Positions 8,539 through 15,722 of a stretch of DNA of 24,126 bases are shown in pieces. Numbering within the stretch: the first letter of the stretch is position 1; each line of letters starts with the position of its first letter. Origin of the DNA: a virus; the IMG/VR virus record IMGVR_UViG_3300025154_000380, positions 1-24,126 of that record; one strand, 5' to 3'. The translations under genes and the position numbers were made by a program. The notes beneath the pieces were generated by a model. It was given only the letters and a program-made list of their open reading frames with translations, made no database searches and was not told the origin of the DNA.

Positions 8539-8704
8539 CTAGCTAGGATTACAGCCATAGATAAAGCTGAAATCATCCCAACCATAAGAGAAACGTGCAA
8601 TTGTCGCATACTTAGCAATTTCAGTGTCGAAGTCCTCAGTTGCCTTAAATCCAGGTTGCCTTCTCCAATACCAATTTAAGAATTGCTTCATTCTCTCGCT
8701 ATCA
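8539..8704 (-). other. Second exon of the major capsid gene
   Basis: This 166-base segment has no start codon or ribosome binding site of its own. It encodes residues 245-298 of the capsid protein in the frame created by splicing, up to TAG at 8541..8539. The sequence (RMKQFLNWYWRRQPGFKATE, then FSYGWDDFSFIYGC) is what an intact coat protein of this type ends with, which is why a mutated or truncated capsid gene is unlikely. Confidence 0.88.
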
Positions 8705-9900
8705 CACATGCCATATGTTAACTGTATGTTTCCATGCAGAGCAGACTATATCATCCCTTTCGGGGACGGCGCTTATGGACATTATTGTTTCCTCAGTCCT
8801 AGTCGTTGAACCTTCACCCGCCCTCGTCTCTATTGACTACATCGGGTGCTTGGCTGCTGATTTCCCATTGTTTCATCCACTAACTTTTCAAGCCATCACA
8901 TTCACCGTTACCAGTCGTGTTGTGGCATAGTGGTTTTAGGGGGTTCCAGCAATTCACCGTCTTTGCAATTATATCTGTGAACATTTTTTCATAATCTTTT
9001 TCATGTCCATTGACCTTACTTCTATGACAGTCATCGCAAAGCGAAATTAAGTTATTTTTGTCAAATATTTTAGATGGATCTTCTTTTACTGTTATTATAT
9101 GAAAAAGATTGTCAACGGACTAATTAGATTACTAATTGGTATCACATATATAATGGGTCCTAGTGTTTGAACCAAGCGTTAGCGTCTGTCAACCAAGGCC
9201 ATTCAACTACATTGAACACGCCTTTCCAGACGTTTACGCCGTGGTCGGTTGTCCCAGGCTTTTCCTCAGTATCGGCAATAACCCTTGCAGGTTCAAATAA
9301 TTCAGTCGGCACGATCAGAGTATCCGGCATAACCAAGAATGGATTACCCTTATCGTCCTCCCAACGACGCATATTGTTTCTAACGGTAGTCACGTTAGCG
9401 GCAGTCAGCGCATATGTGCCGAAGTTTGAAGTTACGGCAGAACTTCCAGGTGCTTTCGGGTGCGATGCAGAACAAAGAGCAACCCCATCTGGACCGGCAT
9501 AAGATGCGTTAAAAGCGTTATTAAACGGTATAGCAGCATGATACTGAATAGTTCTATATTCAACCATACGGAGATTACGGACACGCTTTTTAATCTCGCC
9601 GTATTGTTCGTCCTCAACTAACTCGCGCTCAATCTGTGTACCTTTAGAATATTTACGGTGAATATAGTTAGAAGTGAAACCTTTCCTAAAGTCCTCATAA
9701 GAAACTTTATTCCCTGTTGCTCCCCATTCTTCCATTAACCCTAAGTCACCGATGCCCTGATTAGTTTCCTGCGCTTTTGTGGAGTTTTCCACGTTATACA
9801 TCAGACCAAGGAAGTCCTTTTCTTTCTTACCGGCCAAGTCAAATATCTTCCTTAGACCAGGTTCAAGTTGCTCTGCCCAATTGTCAGAAATTAACGGCAT
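8539..9900 (-). CDS. Major capsid protein, split by a group I intron (exons 9170..9900 and 8539..8704)
   Basis: The unspliced frame gives only 246 residues and stops at TAG 9162..9160 after DANAWFKH. Removing 8705..9169 joins TT (end of exon 1) to T (start of exon 2) and continues NAWF-DSERMKQFLNWYW, giving 298 residues, a normal length for this type of HK97-fold coat protein. The restored end (FDTEIAKYATIARFSYGWDDFSFIYG) is the conserved closing segment of such coat proteins. Other features are an N-terminal helical arm (residues 1-45), a long E-loop-like stretch near 80-120 and a conserved EWPWLTDANAWF. Start: ATG with GAGGAGG 9 bases upstream. It follows scaffold and decoration genes, is preceded by a hairpin at 9921..9953 and ends at a terminator. 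It should form the icosahedral shell. Confidence 0.9.
8705..9169 (-). ncRNA. Self-splicing group I intron (IA-like) in the major capsid gene
   Basis: The 465-base intron shows the whole catalytic core on the minus strand. P1: exon GGUU plus intron C pairs with GGACC (9160..9156), putting a U.G pair at the 5' splice site. P3: GACGGUG (8961..8955) with CGCCGUC (8771..8765). P4: UGCUG (8951..8947) with CAGCA (8859..8855). P6: CACCCG (8848..8843) with CGGGUG (8820..8815). P7: GACUA (8804..8800) with UAGUC (8748..8744). P7.1: GGAC/GUCC (8799..8796, 8780..8777), typical of subgroup IA. P8: CCC-GAAA-GGG. The P/Q/R/S consensus blocks are recognisable, for example GUUCAACGACUAG and GAUGAUAUAGUCUG. The last intron base is G8705. 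Splicing restores the capsid frame exactly. A P10 helix is weak. Confidence 0.9.
8880..9119 (-). pseudogene. Degenerate HNH homing endonuclease inside the intron
   Basis: An open stretch of 79 codons between TAG 9122..9120 and TAG 8882..8880 reads VDNLFHIITVKED, DKNNLISLCDDCHRSKVNGHE. The FHII, NNL and CDDCHR segments are the three parts of an HNH nuclease core, with one CxxC pair. There is no ATG, GTG or TTG before the core, and the N-terminal DNA-binding half and first CxxC of intron-borne HNH enzymes are absent. The first of the usual two His residues is Phe. The tail runs into P3-P5 of the ribozyme, as is common for free-standing intron ORFs. I judge it a dead remnant of the enzyme that once spread the intron; expression from a non-standard start cannot be excluded. 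Confidence 0.78.
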
Positions 9901-9911
9901 TTGTTTTCCTC

Positions 9912-9953
9912 CTCAAAACAAAAAGACCCAGGCTAAAATTGCCTAAGTCTTTT
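9912..9953 (-). terminator. Terminator-like hairpin between decoration and capsid genes
   Basis: On the minus strand AAAAGACTTAGGC (9953..9941) pairs with GCCTGGGTCTTTT (9933..9921): 13 pairs including two T.G wobbles, with a 7-base loop and a TTTTTGTTTTG tail. The wobble positions become mismatches on the plus strand, so it is built for the leftward transcript. It sits just upstream of the capsid ribosome binding site, so it may be a partial terminator, or the processed 5' end of a stable capsid mRNA. Confidence 0.65.
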
Positions 9954-9987
9954 GTCATTTAATTTTTATTTTAATTTGCGGTTATTG

Positions 9988-10686
9988 CTATGCATTATAG
10001 ATGTGCTTGCGGATAACAACATCCATCATTAAATCGGCAGGGTAAATATTTACTACCAACAATGGACCTGCTTCGTTGGCGATAGTAGCGTTTGCATCAA
10101 TGGTATTTTCATCTTTCAGGTCAACACCAAAACTGCCAATATTAATAACGTCACCGGAACCTCCAGCACCAAGCAGAATATACTTACTCGCGGTTGTCGG
10201 AGCAGTCGGAAATGGTTCTTCAACGGTCAGTGTGTCGCTTGAACCCGTGTAATCCTTTACTGTGCGAATACTTCCTGCTGCCGGACCTTCGTAAATATAC
10301 AGCAATGCACCATTCCAATCATCATCAGATGATGTACTTAATGCAGTGTCAACCAAAGTAGTAGTTGTCCCGCCAGTTGCTGTAGCGTCCCTATGGTCAG
10401 CAAAAGAGCAGCGATAGACAATAAATGGATTATCATATACCCTACCGTAAGTTGTTGTCGCTGCCGGATTGTCTGCTGCTGCAATAGTCTCAGCCATTAC
10501 GCCAAGTACATTAGTCGCGTTTGCTGCCGCTTTAGCAACCCTATTGGCAGTCAATACAACCATGTCGCCTGCGCTAAAAGCAACGCCGGGAGTTAATTCA
10601 TAATCGACTGCGTTATCTACAGTCCCGCCAAGTTTGTTATATTTAGGTTCAAACCCATTTGTAGTTCTAGATGCAGTTAAAGCCAT
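9988..10686 (-). CDS. Capsid decoration / head-stabilising protein
   Basis: The product has 232 residues, rich in Ala, Thr, Asp and Val. The N-terminal part (YELTPGVAFSAGDMVVLTANRVAKAAANATNVLGVMAET) has the pattern of small capsid cement proteins that bind coat-protein edges (lambda gpD/DUF2190-like strands), followed by a second beta domain (residues about 85-180: DTALSTSSDDDWNGALLYIYEGPAAG, a pattern common in phage cement proteins). It lies between scaffold and coat genes, the usual place for a decoration protein. It starts at ATG after GGTAGGTTGAGAAA. A minor head protein is the alternative. Confidence 0.8.
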   Translation of the reverse strand: MALTASRTTNGFEPKYNKLGGTVDNAVDYELTPGVAFSAGDMVVLTANRVAKAAANATNVLGVMAETIAAADNPAATTTYGRVYDNPFIVYRCSFADHRDATATGGTTTTLVDTALSTSSDDDWNGALLYIYEGPAAGSIRTVKDYTGSSDTLTVEEPFPTAPTTASKYILLGAGGSGDVINIGSFGVDLKDENTIDANATIANEAGPLLVVNIYPADLMMDVVIRKHIYNA

Positions 10687-10695
10687 TTTCTCAAC

Positions 10696-11676
10696 CTACC
10701 TTCTTTTCTTAGATTTTTTCGTTATACCGGAGGCAAAATCTTTTTCGGACATATCTAGCCTTGCGGCGAAATGTTTTTGCAGCGGAGTTAAATCAACCTG
10801 CTCGGATTTACTTCCTACCGGCAGGTTAGCATCTTCAACCCTAAGTTTTTGGCGACCTTTAATATTGGCAAGCGTCTTTTGTTCGGCGGCAGTTTTTACT
10901 GATTTCCTTAATTCTCCAGATGTAAACTTTTCACCGATAACAAACTTCATAGCAGTTTCAAAATCAATGGCGGCACCATTTTGACTTACCGCATCAATCT
11001 CGGCAGCGTACATAATAGCATATGGTCTAATTTGAGGATTACTATTTAATACCGCCTGCCTTTGCCTTTCGTAGTCAGTTGACTTTCCGGTAAATTCAAT
11101 CTGTTGTTTTGCGCTAATCAGTTCTTGTTCAAGTCGGGCAATTCTCTGCTCCTTCTTAATTTCTTCCGAAGCAAGTTTCTTTGCCTTTGTTTCATCAAAA
11201 CCAAGTGCAGCGAAATATTCCTCTTTCTCCGTCTGCTGTTCTATCCAATAGGTTTTTGCCTCTGCCTCTACCTGCGCCTGACGTTTCTCTGCCTGCTTAT
11301 CAGCTTCAATTTTTGCTCTCTCACGGGAAAGTCTATCCGCTAATACCCGGTCAATTTCTGTCTGCATTTCTGCTTTCGTGTATGTTTTTTCTTTAACGGT
11401 AGGTTCTTTTTTTAATTCCGGTTCTTGTTCAACTTCTTCTTCCCTTAAGTCCTCGTCCCCACCGGAAAAATCGTCGCTTACCTCATCGTCAGTTGGCAAC
11501 TCAACGAGTTCAACGTCCTTATCGCCGTCTTTGTCTGGAATATTTGGATCGTCAATTTCGGTATCATCAACAAAACCACCGCCAGAAAAACCACCATCCG
11601 TTACCATTAAAGCGCGATTGAATCTGCCTAAGAATTTATCTTCTGCCGCATTAATTCCTAATAAGTCTTTAAACAT
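10696..11676 (-). CDS. Capsid scaffold protein
   Basis: The product has 326 residues. An acidic disordered region (residues about 30-100, DDTEIDDPNIPDKDGDKD and a run of Glu) is followed by a long charged helical, coiled-coil-like stretch (residues 100-200, many Glu, Lys, Gln, Ala) and a basic C-terminus ending KKSKKRR. This layout, placed between portal and coat genes, is that of phage scaffolding proteins that guide procapsid assembly and leave before DNA packaging; the basic C-terminal end is where scaffold usually binds coat. No protease motif is seen. The start is ATG with GGGAGG 7 bases upstream. It is separated from the portal by 120 bases in which I see no gene. Confidence 0.85.
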   Translation of the reverse strand: MFKDLLGINAAEDKFLGRFNRALMVTDGGFSGGGFVDDTEIDDPNIPDKDGDKDVELVELPTDDEVSDDFSGGDEDLREEEVEQEPELKKEPTVKEKTYTKAEMQTEIDRVLADRLSRERAKIEADKQAEKRQAQVEAEAKTYWIEQQTEKEEYFAALGFDETKAKKLASEEIKKEQRIARLEQELISAKQQIEFTGKSTDYERQRQAVLNSNPQIRPYAIMYAAEIDAVSQNGAAIDFETAMKFVIGEKFTSGELRKSVKTAAEQKTLANIKGRQKLRVEDANLPVGSKSEQVDLTPLQKHFAARLDMSEKDFASGITKKSKKRR

Positions 11677-11796
11677 AATTTGCCTCCCGTTTTAAACCCG
11701 TCGGTTATAATATCCTTGCACAGTTTAAAGTCTTGTGCATGTTTTGGACTGTTCCTTGCGGTTTTTAACGTCTACAGCACGTTTCAGACATTTATG

Positions 11797-13797
11797 CTAT
11801 ACATCTTGTTGTATTAATAATTGCAGTTCTGACATCATTTGTTCTGGCGGTAGGGACATTAGGTATTCCCTAATCTCCGGAGGCAATTGAGATAAAATTT
11901 GTTCTATCTCGTTACCTTGTTGTGAAACTTCTTCCTGCTCAGGAGGTTGTTCTCCAGGAACAGAACTTCTTTTCATTGCTTCCTGCTCCATTTCCATCCG
12001 TTGCTGTTCTTCCTTCTGCTTATTCATTCTCTCCATAATTTCGGGTATGGGAGGGAACTTGCCGTATTCCATAACATAGAAGAAAGTTTCCGGATCAATG
12101 ACACTTGCTACCAATAAATCCTTAGCTATTTCCATATGATACATGCGGTCACTCGGTATTACCGATGAAACTTTACAGTAACAATCAAAGTCAGGGAAGT
12201 ATTCCTCAAAATCCTTTTGGTAGGTATTGGCATCTAACATCCTGCCGTCCGGCATTATTGTTTCTCCGGTATTTAACTTTCCTACCTCATTAAAAGGCAT
12301 GGTTATGCCGTTTTCTTTGTCGTAAACCTTTTTCATTTCATCAGCATTGAAGGTGTTATACTTATAACCTTCTTTGTCGTTCTTGCCATTAATCCGGTAA
12401 GTTCTTTGCTCTGTGTAAAACTTGCCGATTAGGCGGTTAGTAAATTGACCGGCATCCTCATAGGAAGAATTAATTTCCTGCTCTGCTGTCCTTAACCTTA
12501 TCTTAGCTTGGGAAACTAGCTCGGCAATTGCCTTAAATGCGGTTACGCTGCCGGGAGTTCTGCCTTGACTTACATCAAAACGACCTATCATGCCCTCCAT
12601 AGAGGACTGTAAACGCCCCATTTCCTGTATTAGACTGCCGGGAATAGGTTGTCCATGCTCTCGCTTAACCCCTTGAATATCGGCAACCGGGAACCACATG
12701 CCGGGGGCAGTACCACGTTCCTCAATTAACCTCTTTTGTCTAGGAGTAAGCGACCTTTCATCATACCAGGTTTGCCCAATGGCCCCGTGAATATGACCTT
12801 CAAGTATAATCTCAGCAGTCTTATTCCTAACAATTTGCGGATTCTTAAGATAGAACGCATCGCCAAATCCCCAAACGCTATTTTCTCTTGGGTATCTCTG
12901 CCGCACAAAAAACGGAAATACCGGAGTTTCTCCGGGGTCGAAGTACATATAGTTACTGTGTCTAAGATAAACTCCTTGATGTTCTCCTGCCCATAAAATA
13001 ACGTGTAAACCTATTCCCTGGTCTTGTTCTCCTGGTGCTAAAATCATCGGTTTGCCAATATACCATGTTTCAATAACGGGAACCTGTTCTTGGTTATATG
13101 AGCGACTAAAACCTTCGGTATCAAGTTGGTCAGTATCCAGCAAATCATCGTCGTGCAACCCTTGTTCTTGAACCAACTTTGCCCTATCGGGGAAGTTCTC
13201 TTGTATATACTCCATTGTGCGCCATACGGGTTTATGGCAACGATTTCCCTCATTTATATCCTCCCGACAACGTGCATCAGGCACTAGGCATAACGGGTGC
13301 AATGCTTTCCAGCGAATATCGCCTTCCCATCTGTTCGGACCTTTGCCACCTCGCCAATTAGAGTCCCAATAGATATGCCAAATACCTGTGCCGTACAGAA
13401 AAAACCACCGAAGAAACTTAATTCTCTCGGAGGTTAGTTTGTTCTTATAGAATAAGAATTTTTTAAGGTCGGTCATAATATTAGATTTTTCTTCGTCACC
13501 CGGTTCAACGCCCTGGTCTATTAACTCTATCTCGTTAGCAAACTCGGCTACCGTACCTTCTATTAGAGAAAAGGTAATATTCTCAACGCTGTTCGGTCTA
13601 TTCTGTTGCTGTGCCTCGGTTCTTAGCGGATTACCATTCGGACCAAGTAAGTCCCAATGCCTAGAAGTATAGAGTTTATACATTTCCCGCATTTCATCGA
13701 CATAAAATTGCCTTGCCGCTTTATCATCGTCATACCAATCCATACAAATTCTAACGGCATCACTTTCTGCCTGTGAATTTCCTCTTACGTTTTCCAT
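11797..13797 (-). CDS. Portal protein (P22-like)
   Basis: The product has 666 residues, close to the usual size of P22-type portals. Features: helical N-terminus (AVRICMDWYDDDKAARQFYVDEM), the clip/stem area around residues 80-150 (LLYGTGIWHIYWD-like segment at about 131-144), conserved PRENSVWGFGDAFYLKNPQ near 305-325, and a long helix region (SQAKIRLRTAEQEINSSYED) as in the wing/stem. The last 70 residues are Gln/Glu/Pro-rich and helical, like the barrel or tail extension of P22-type portals. It forms the dodecameric ring at the packaging vertex and interacts with TerL, adaptor and scaffold. It starts at ATG behind AAAAGGTGGTGAACT. Confidence 0.9.
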   Translation of the reverse strand: MENVRGNSQAESDAVRICMDWYDDDKAARQFYVDEMREMYKLYTSRHWDLLGPNGNPLRTEAQQQNRPNSVENITFSLIEGTVAEFANEIELIDQGVEPGDEEKSNIMTDLKKFLFYKNKLTSERIKFLRWFFLYGTGIWHIYWDSNWRGGKGPNRWEGDIRWKALHPLCLVPDARCREDINEGNRCHKPVWRTMEYIQENFPDRAKLVQEQGLHDDDLLDTDQLDTEGFSRSYNQEQVPVIETWYIGKPMILAPGEQDQGIGLHVILWAGEHQGVYLRHSNYMYFDPGETPVFPFFVRQRYPRENSVWGFGDAFYLKNPQIVRNKTAEIILEGHIHGAIGQTWYDERSLTPRQKRLIEERGTAPGMWFPVADIQGVKREHGQPIPGSLIQEMGRLQSSMEGMIGRFDVSQGRTPGSVTAFKAIAELVSQAKIRLRTAEQEINSSYEDAGQFTNRLIGKFYTEQRTYRINGKNDKEGYKYNTFNADEMKKVYDKENGITMPFNEVGKLNTGETIMPDGRMLDANTYQKDFEEYFPDFDCYCKVSSVIPSDRMYHMEIAKDLLVASVIDPETFFYVMEYGKFPPIPEIMERMNKQKEEQQRMEMEQEAMKRSSVPGEQPPEQEEVSQQGNEIEQILSQLPPEIREYLMSLPPEQMMSELQLLIQQDV

Positions 13798-13817
13798 AGT
13801 TCACCACCTTTTAGGCA

Positions 13818-13881
13818 TAAAAAATAGAGGTAGAGTATAAGACAATGCCAATAATGACACTTTCCTACACCCTACCTCTAT
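13818..13881 (-). terminator. Long-loop hairpin with T tract upstream of the portal gene
   Basis: On the minus strand ATAGAGGTAG (13881..13872) pairs with CTACCTCTAT (13833..13824), a perfect 10-bp stem enclosing 38 bases, followed at once by TTTTTATG. It lies in the 110-base gap between the CxxC gene (stop 13908) and the portal start (13797). It looks like an intrinsic terminator or attenuator separating the accessory genes from the portal; the long loop makes its strength uncertain. Confidence 0.6.
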
Positions 13882-13907
13882 CGTTCTCGATTCGAGATAT
13901 TGGTTAT

Positions 13908-14345
13908 TTAGTTATCGTCTAAATCATCACATAGTGTTGCGTAGAAGTTTTGGACTGCTTTTATTGTACGATCATTGCGCTCTGCCCGTTCTTCTGGAGT
14001 ATATTGCTTCCTTGGAGGATAAGCGTCTATATGCCATTTTTGAGCATAATACCAAGCATAGAAATCATTATAACCCCATACAGTAATAGCTTTTTCGCAC
14101 TCACTAAATAATCCGTTTTCTTCCCAAACATTTTCTTCCGCATAACCTGTTTCAATGTTCTTGAAGGGATAGTTACTACCCTCGTATTTAGCCTCTAAGT
14201 CTGCCTCATGCTCAGAATAGACTAAAACACTATGCCCCTCATGCTCTTTTAGGAGAGTAGGCATCATGCGGATAGTGGTTGTATCCTTGCCAATATCATA
14301 ATATTTCTTGCAGTCCTCACACACAAAAGTATATTCAGTTCCCAC
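13908..14345 (-). CDS. Putative zinc-binding accessory protein (CxxC...HEGH), paralogue 1
   Basis: The product has 145 residues. The N-terminus has FVCEDCKKYYDIG, then LLKEHEGHSVLVYSEHE near residue 33-50: two Cys and two or more His spaced as a possible zinc site. The rest is acidic with many Trp and Tyr, ending DDLDDN. The same N-terminal layout recurs in 20183..20626, so the two are paralogues or members of one phage family. It starts at GTG 14345, preceded by the repeated leader ACCGAGGACGGTG. Function is unknown; a small nucleic-acid-binding or protein-binding finger is plausible. Confidence 0.78.
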   Translation of the reverse strand: MGTEYTFVCEDCKKYYDIGKDTTTIRMMPTLLKEHEGHSVLVYSEHEADLEAKYEGSNYPFKNIETGYAEENVWEENGLFSECEKAITVWGYNDFYAWYYAQKWHIDAYPPRKQYTPEERAERNDRTIKAVQNFYATLCDDLDDN

Positions 14346-14350
14346 AATAA

Positions 14351-14367
14351 CACCGTCCTCGGTTATT
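14351..14367 (-). repeat. Repeated gene leader AATAACCGAGGACGGTG, copy 1
   Basis: The 17 bases are identical to the copy at 14653..14669 and share ACCGAGGACGGTG with 19879..19894. It overlaps the TAA of the gene before and contains the ribosome binding site (GAGG) of the GTG-started gene at 14345. Confidence 0.7.
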
Positions 14368-14647
14368 TAGTTTCCTTCTCATACCTGTCAATCCAAGGTT
14401 TTAATTCTTTATGGAATTCTGATGGCAATAAAAAATCATTCAGTACCAGTTCGCCAATAAATAAAATCTTATCTTCTGTACAGTTTTTATGTAGCCAATC
14501 ATAGAATTTTACACGTTTTTCATGTATTACTGCTTGCCTACGCATATATTCATCGCGTCTATCAAGACTTTTTGAAAAACTTTCCCTAAACTTATCAAAA
14601 GCATCAACAGTTAATTCTACTGTCTGTGTGTTCGAATGGTTTTGCAC
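14363..14647 (-). CDS. Small unknown phage protein, 94 aa
   Basis: The product has 94 residues and starts at GTG 14647 behind the repeated leader. It is mostly helical and charged (ESFSKSLDRRDEYMRRQAVIHEKRVKFYDWLHKNC), with a short hydrophobic middle (ILFIGELVLNDFLLP) that is too short and charged for a membrane helix. No known motif. It lies in the accessory block between large terminase and portal, in the same transcript, and shares its leader with the next gene. Confidence 0.7.
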   Translation of the reverse strand: MQNHSNTQTVELTVDAFDKFRESFSKSLDRRDEYMRRQAVIHEKRVKFYDWLHKNCTEDKILFIGELVLNDFLLPSEFHKELKPWIDRYEKETK

Positions 14648-14652
14648 TATGT

Positions 14653-14669
14653 CACCGTCCTCGGTTATT
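14653..14669 (-). repeat. Repeated gene leader AATAACCGAGGACGGTG, copy 2
   Basis: Identical over 17 bases to 14351..14367. It directly follows the TAA of the 37-residue peptide and supplies the ribosome binding site of the GTG-started gene at 14647. Confidence 0.7.
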
Positions 14670-14781
14670 ATTTCTTCTTCCCGTAACCCATACCCTTTCC
14701 CATTTCTTTCTTTTCGGACTTAGGCATCGACATACCTTTACCCATGCCCTTCATACCTTTACCGCCCTTACAACCTGCCAT
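14668..14781 (-). CDS. Met/Gly/Lys-rich phage micro-protein, 37 aa
   Basis: A 37-residue frame begins at ATG 14781 with an excellent site, AGGAGGTGG, 5 bases upstream, which itself overlaps the stop of the previous gene. It reads MAGCKGGKGMKGMGKGM, then MPKSEKKEMGKGMGYGKKK: about one residue in five is Met, and most others are Gly or Lys. Two TAA stops end it. Such a composition is not expected from a chance frame with so strong a ribosome binding site. It might bind nucleic acid or metal (Met clusters, one Cys), or act as a small structural filler; function is unknown. Confidence 0.72.
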   Translation of the reverse strand: MAGCKGGKGMKGMGKGMSMPKSEKKEMGKGMGYGKKK

Positions 14782-14793
14782 TGTTACCACCTC

Positions 14794-14928
14794 CTAATCT
14801 AATTTAATATCCTTAGTAGGACTTATCATAACTACCCTGCCGCCCTTTGCTTTGACGGTAAGTGTTCCCCATCCTCCAAGGTTGCGTAGTTCTAAAATGA
14901 CTTTCTTTTCTGCATCAGTTAGTTGCAT
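14794..14928 (-). CDS. Small unknown phage protein, 44 aa
   Basis: A 44-residue frame starts at ATG 14928 with GGAGGTAAACG immediately upstream and ends at TAG 14796..14794, whose bases form part of the next gene's AGGAGG. The product (MQLTDAEKKVILELRNLGGW, then GTLTVKAKGGRVVMI) looks like a helix followed by a beta hairpin, similar in shape to a small winged-helix fragment or host-takeover protein. It overlaps the gene before by 10 bases. I do not recognise it. Confidence 0.68.
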   Translation of the reverse strand: MQLTDAEKKVILELRNLGGWGTLTVKAKGGRVVMISPTKDIKLD

Positions 14929-15071
14929 CGTTTACCTCCATAAACCCTTTCTGCTTCTTTGCCGGAAAGGATATAACTTTCTCCTTTAACCATACTCCTA
15001 TATTCAAAACTACCATTCCACTCTTGAATTTCCTCTGCCGTTGCTAATTGTATGCTTTTTATTTTAGCCAC
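14919..15071 (-). CDS. Small unknown phage protein, 50 aa
   Basis: A 50-residue frame starts at GTG 15071 behind ACCGGAGGTAATAAAA and ends at TAA 14921..14919, inside the next gene. The sequence (MAKIKSIQLATAEEIQEWNG, then VKGESYILSGKEAERVYGGK) is charged and compact. The 3' end of this gene contains the ribosome binding site of the 44-residue gene, so the two are probably translationally coupled. No family recognised. Confidence 0.68.
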   Translation of the reverse strand: MAKIKSIQLATAEEIQEWNGSFEYRSMVKGESYILSGKEAERVYGGKRCN

Positions 15072-15095
15072 TTTTATTACCTCCGGTTATCCGTT

Positions 15096-15386
15096 TTAGT
15101 TATTGCATTCAGGCATATCACAAATAAACATCACATGATTAATAGGTACTCTTACGGTATCGCTAAACATAAGTTCGTTAGTTGTTAAAACAACAGCATC
15201 ACTAATAATATAGCAACCGTCCTTTTCCTTATATTCTCCGGTGTAGTATATTTTATATTCACCCAATAAAAACATAATTTTTATTTTTAATTTTGGATTA
15301 TGACTAACAGAAATCCATTGTATATTATTAAGACTAAGCATTAAGTCACGTTCTCTTAATGCCTGTCTAATTGTTAATTCGCTCAT
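15096..15386 (-). CDS. Small unknown phage protein, 96 aa
   Basis: The product has 96 residues and starts at ATG 15386 after AAGGAGAACCTTAA. A helical N-terminus (ELTIRQALRERDLMLSLNN) is followed by beta strands (KLKIKIMFLLGEYKIYYTGEY, CYIISDAVVLTTNEL). No catalytic or metal motif is evident, although it ends CDMPECNN. It belongs to the accessory block between terminase and portal. Confidence 0.72.
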   Translation of the reverse strand: MSELTIRQALRERDLMLSLNNIQWISVSHNPKLKIKIMFLLGEYKIYYTGEYKEKDGCYIISDAVVLTTNELMFSDTVRVPINHVMFICDMPECNN

Positions 15387-15398
15387 TTAAGGTTCTCC

Positions 15399-15722
15399 TT
15401 ATCTATACTTTGTTTCCTCAACAACAAACCTATTCCCCCGCTTCCTGCCGATAACCATTATCTTAATCAACTTATCATCCGCTAAATATCCCAATTCCTT
15501 TGGGCAGATAGATAACGGTATTGATATAGAGTTGTCAGACTCTTCTTCTGTTTCCGGTTCTTCGGCAACGTCCGGCACTTCAATAAATTCTTCATCGTTG
15601 ATAGTTTCGCTTATGTGACTGTCCTTGCCTGCCTCTTTCTTACATAGTCGGCAATGAAGGAGAAACTTACTTACGCTATCGAAATCAGTTTCCGGTTTTC
15701 CGCATACCTTACACTTTCTCAC
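15399..15722 (-). CDS. Small zinc-finger-like phage protein, 107 aa
   Basis: The product has 107 residues. The first 30 residues hold CKVCGK and HCRLCKK, two CxxC pairs 17 residues apart that should bind one zinc ion. A long acidic linker (residues about 38-65) and a short basic beta segment (KIMVIGRKRGNRFVVEE) follow. It starts at ATG 15722, overlapping the stop of the previous gene by four bases (ATGA), so translation is probably coupled. A nucleic-acid-binding or partner-binding role is plausible but unproven. Confidence 0.75.
   Translation of the reverse strand: MRKCKVCGKPETDFDSVSKFLLHCRLCKKEAGKDSHISETINDEEFIEVPDVAEEPETEEESDNSISIPLSICPKELGYLADDKLIKIMVIGRKRGNRFVVEETKYR

Noticed and set aside
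8188-8930. Several plus-strand frames across the fibre gene and intron
   Set aside because: They are opposite-strand shadows of 7494..8483, the second capsid exon and the intron, with Cys/Ser-rich low-quality products.
9160-9900. Short capsid protein of 246 residues ending AWFKH
   Set aside because: The conserved C-terminus is present downstream and the intervening sequence has all elements of a group I intron, so the first stop lies in the intron.
11677-11796. 120-base gap between portal and scaffold examined for a gene or promoter
   Set aside because: Only frames of under 12 codons; a 6-bp inverted repeat (TGCACA/TGTGCA) and a TATTAT without a matching -35 box are too weak to report.
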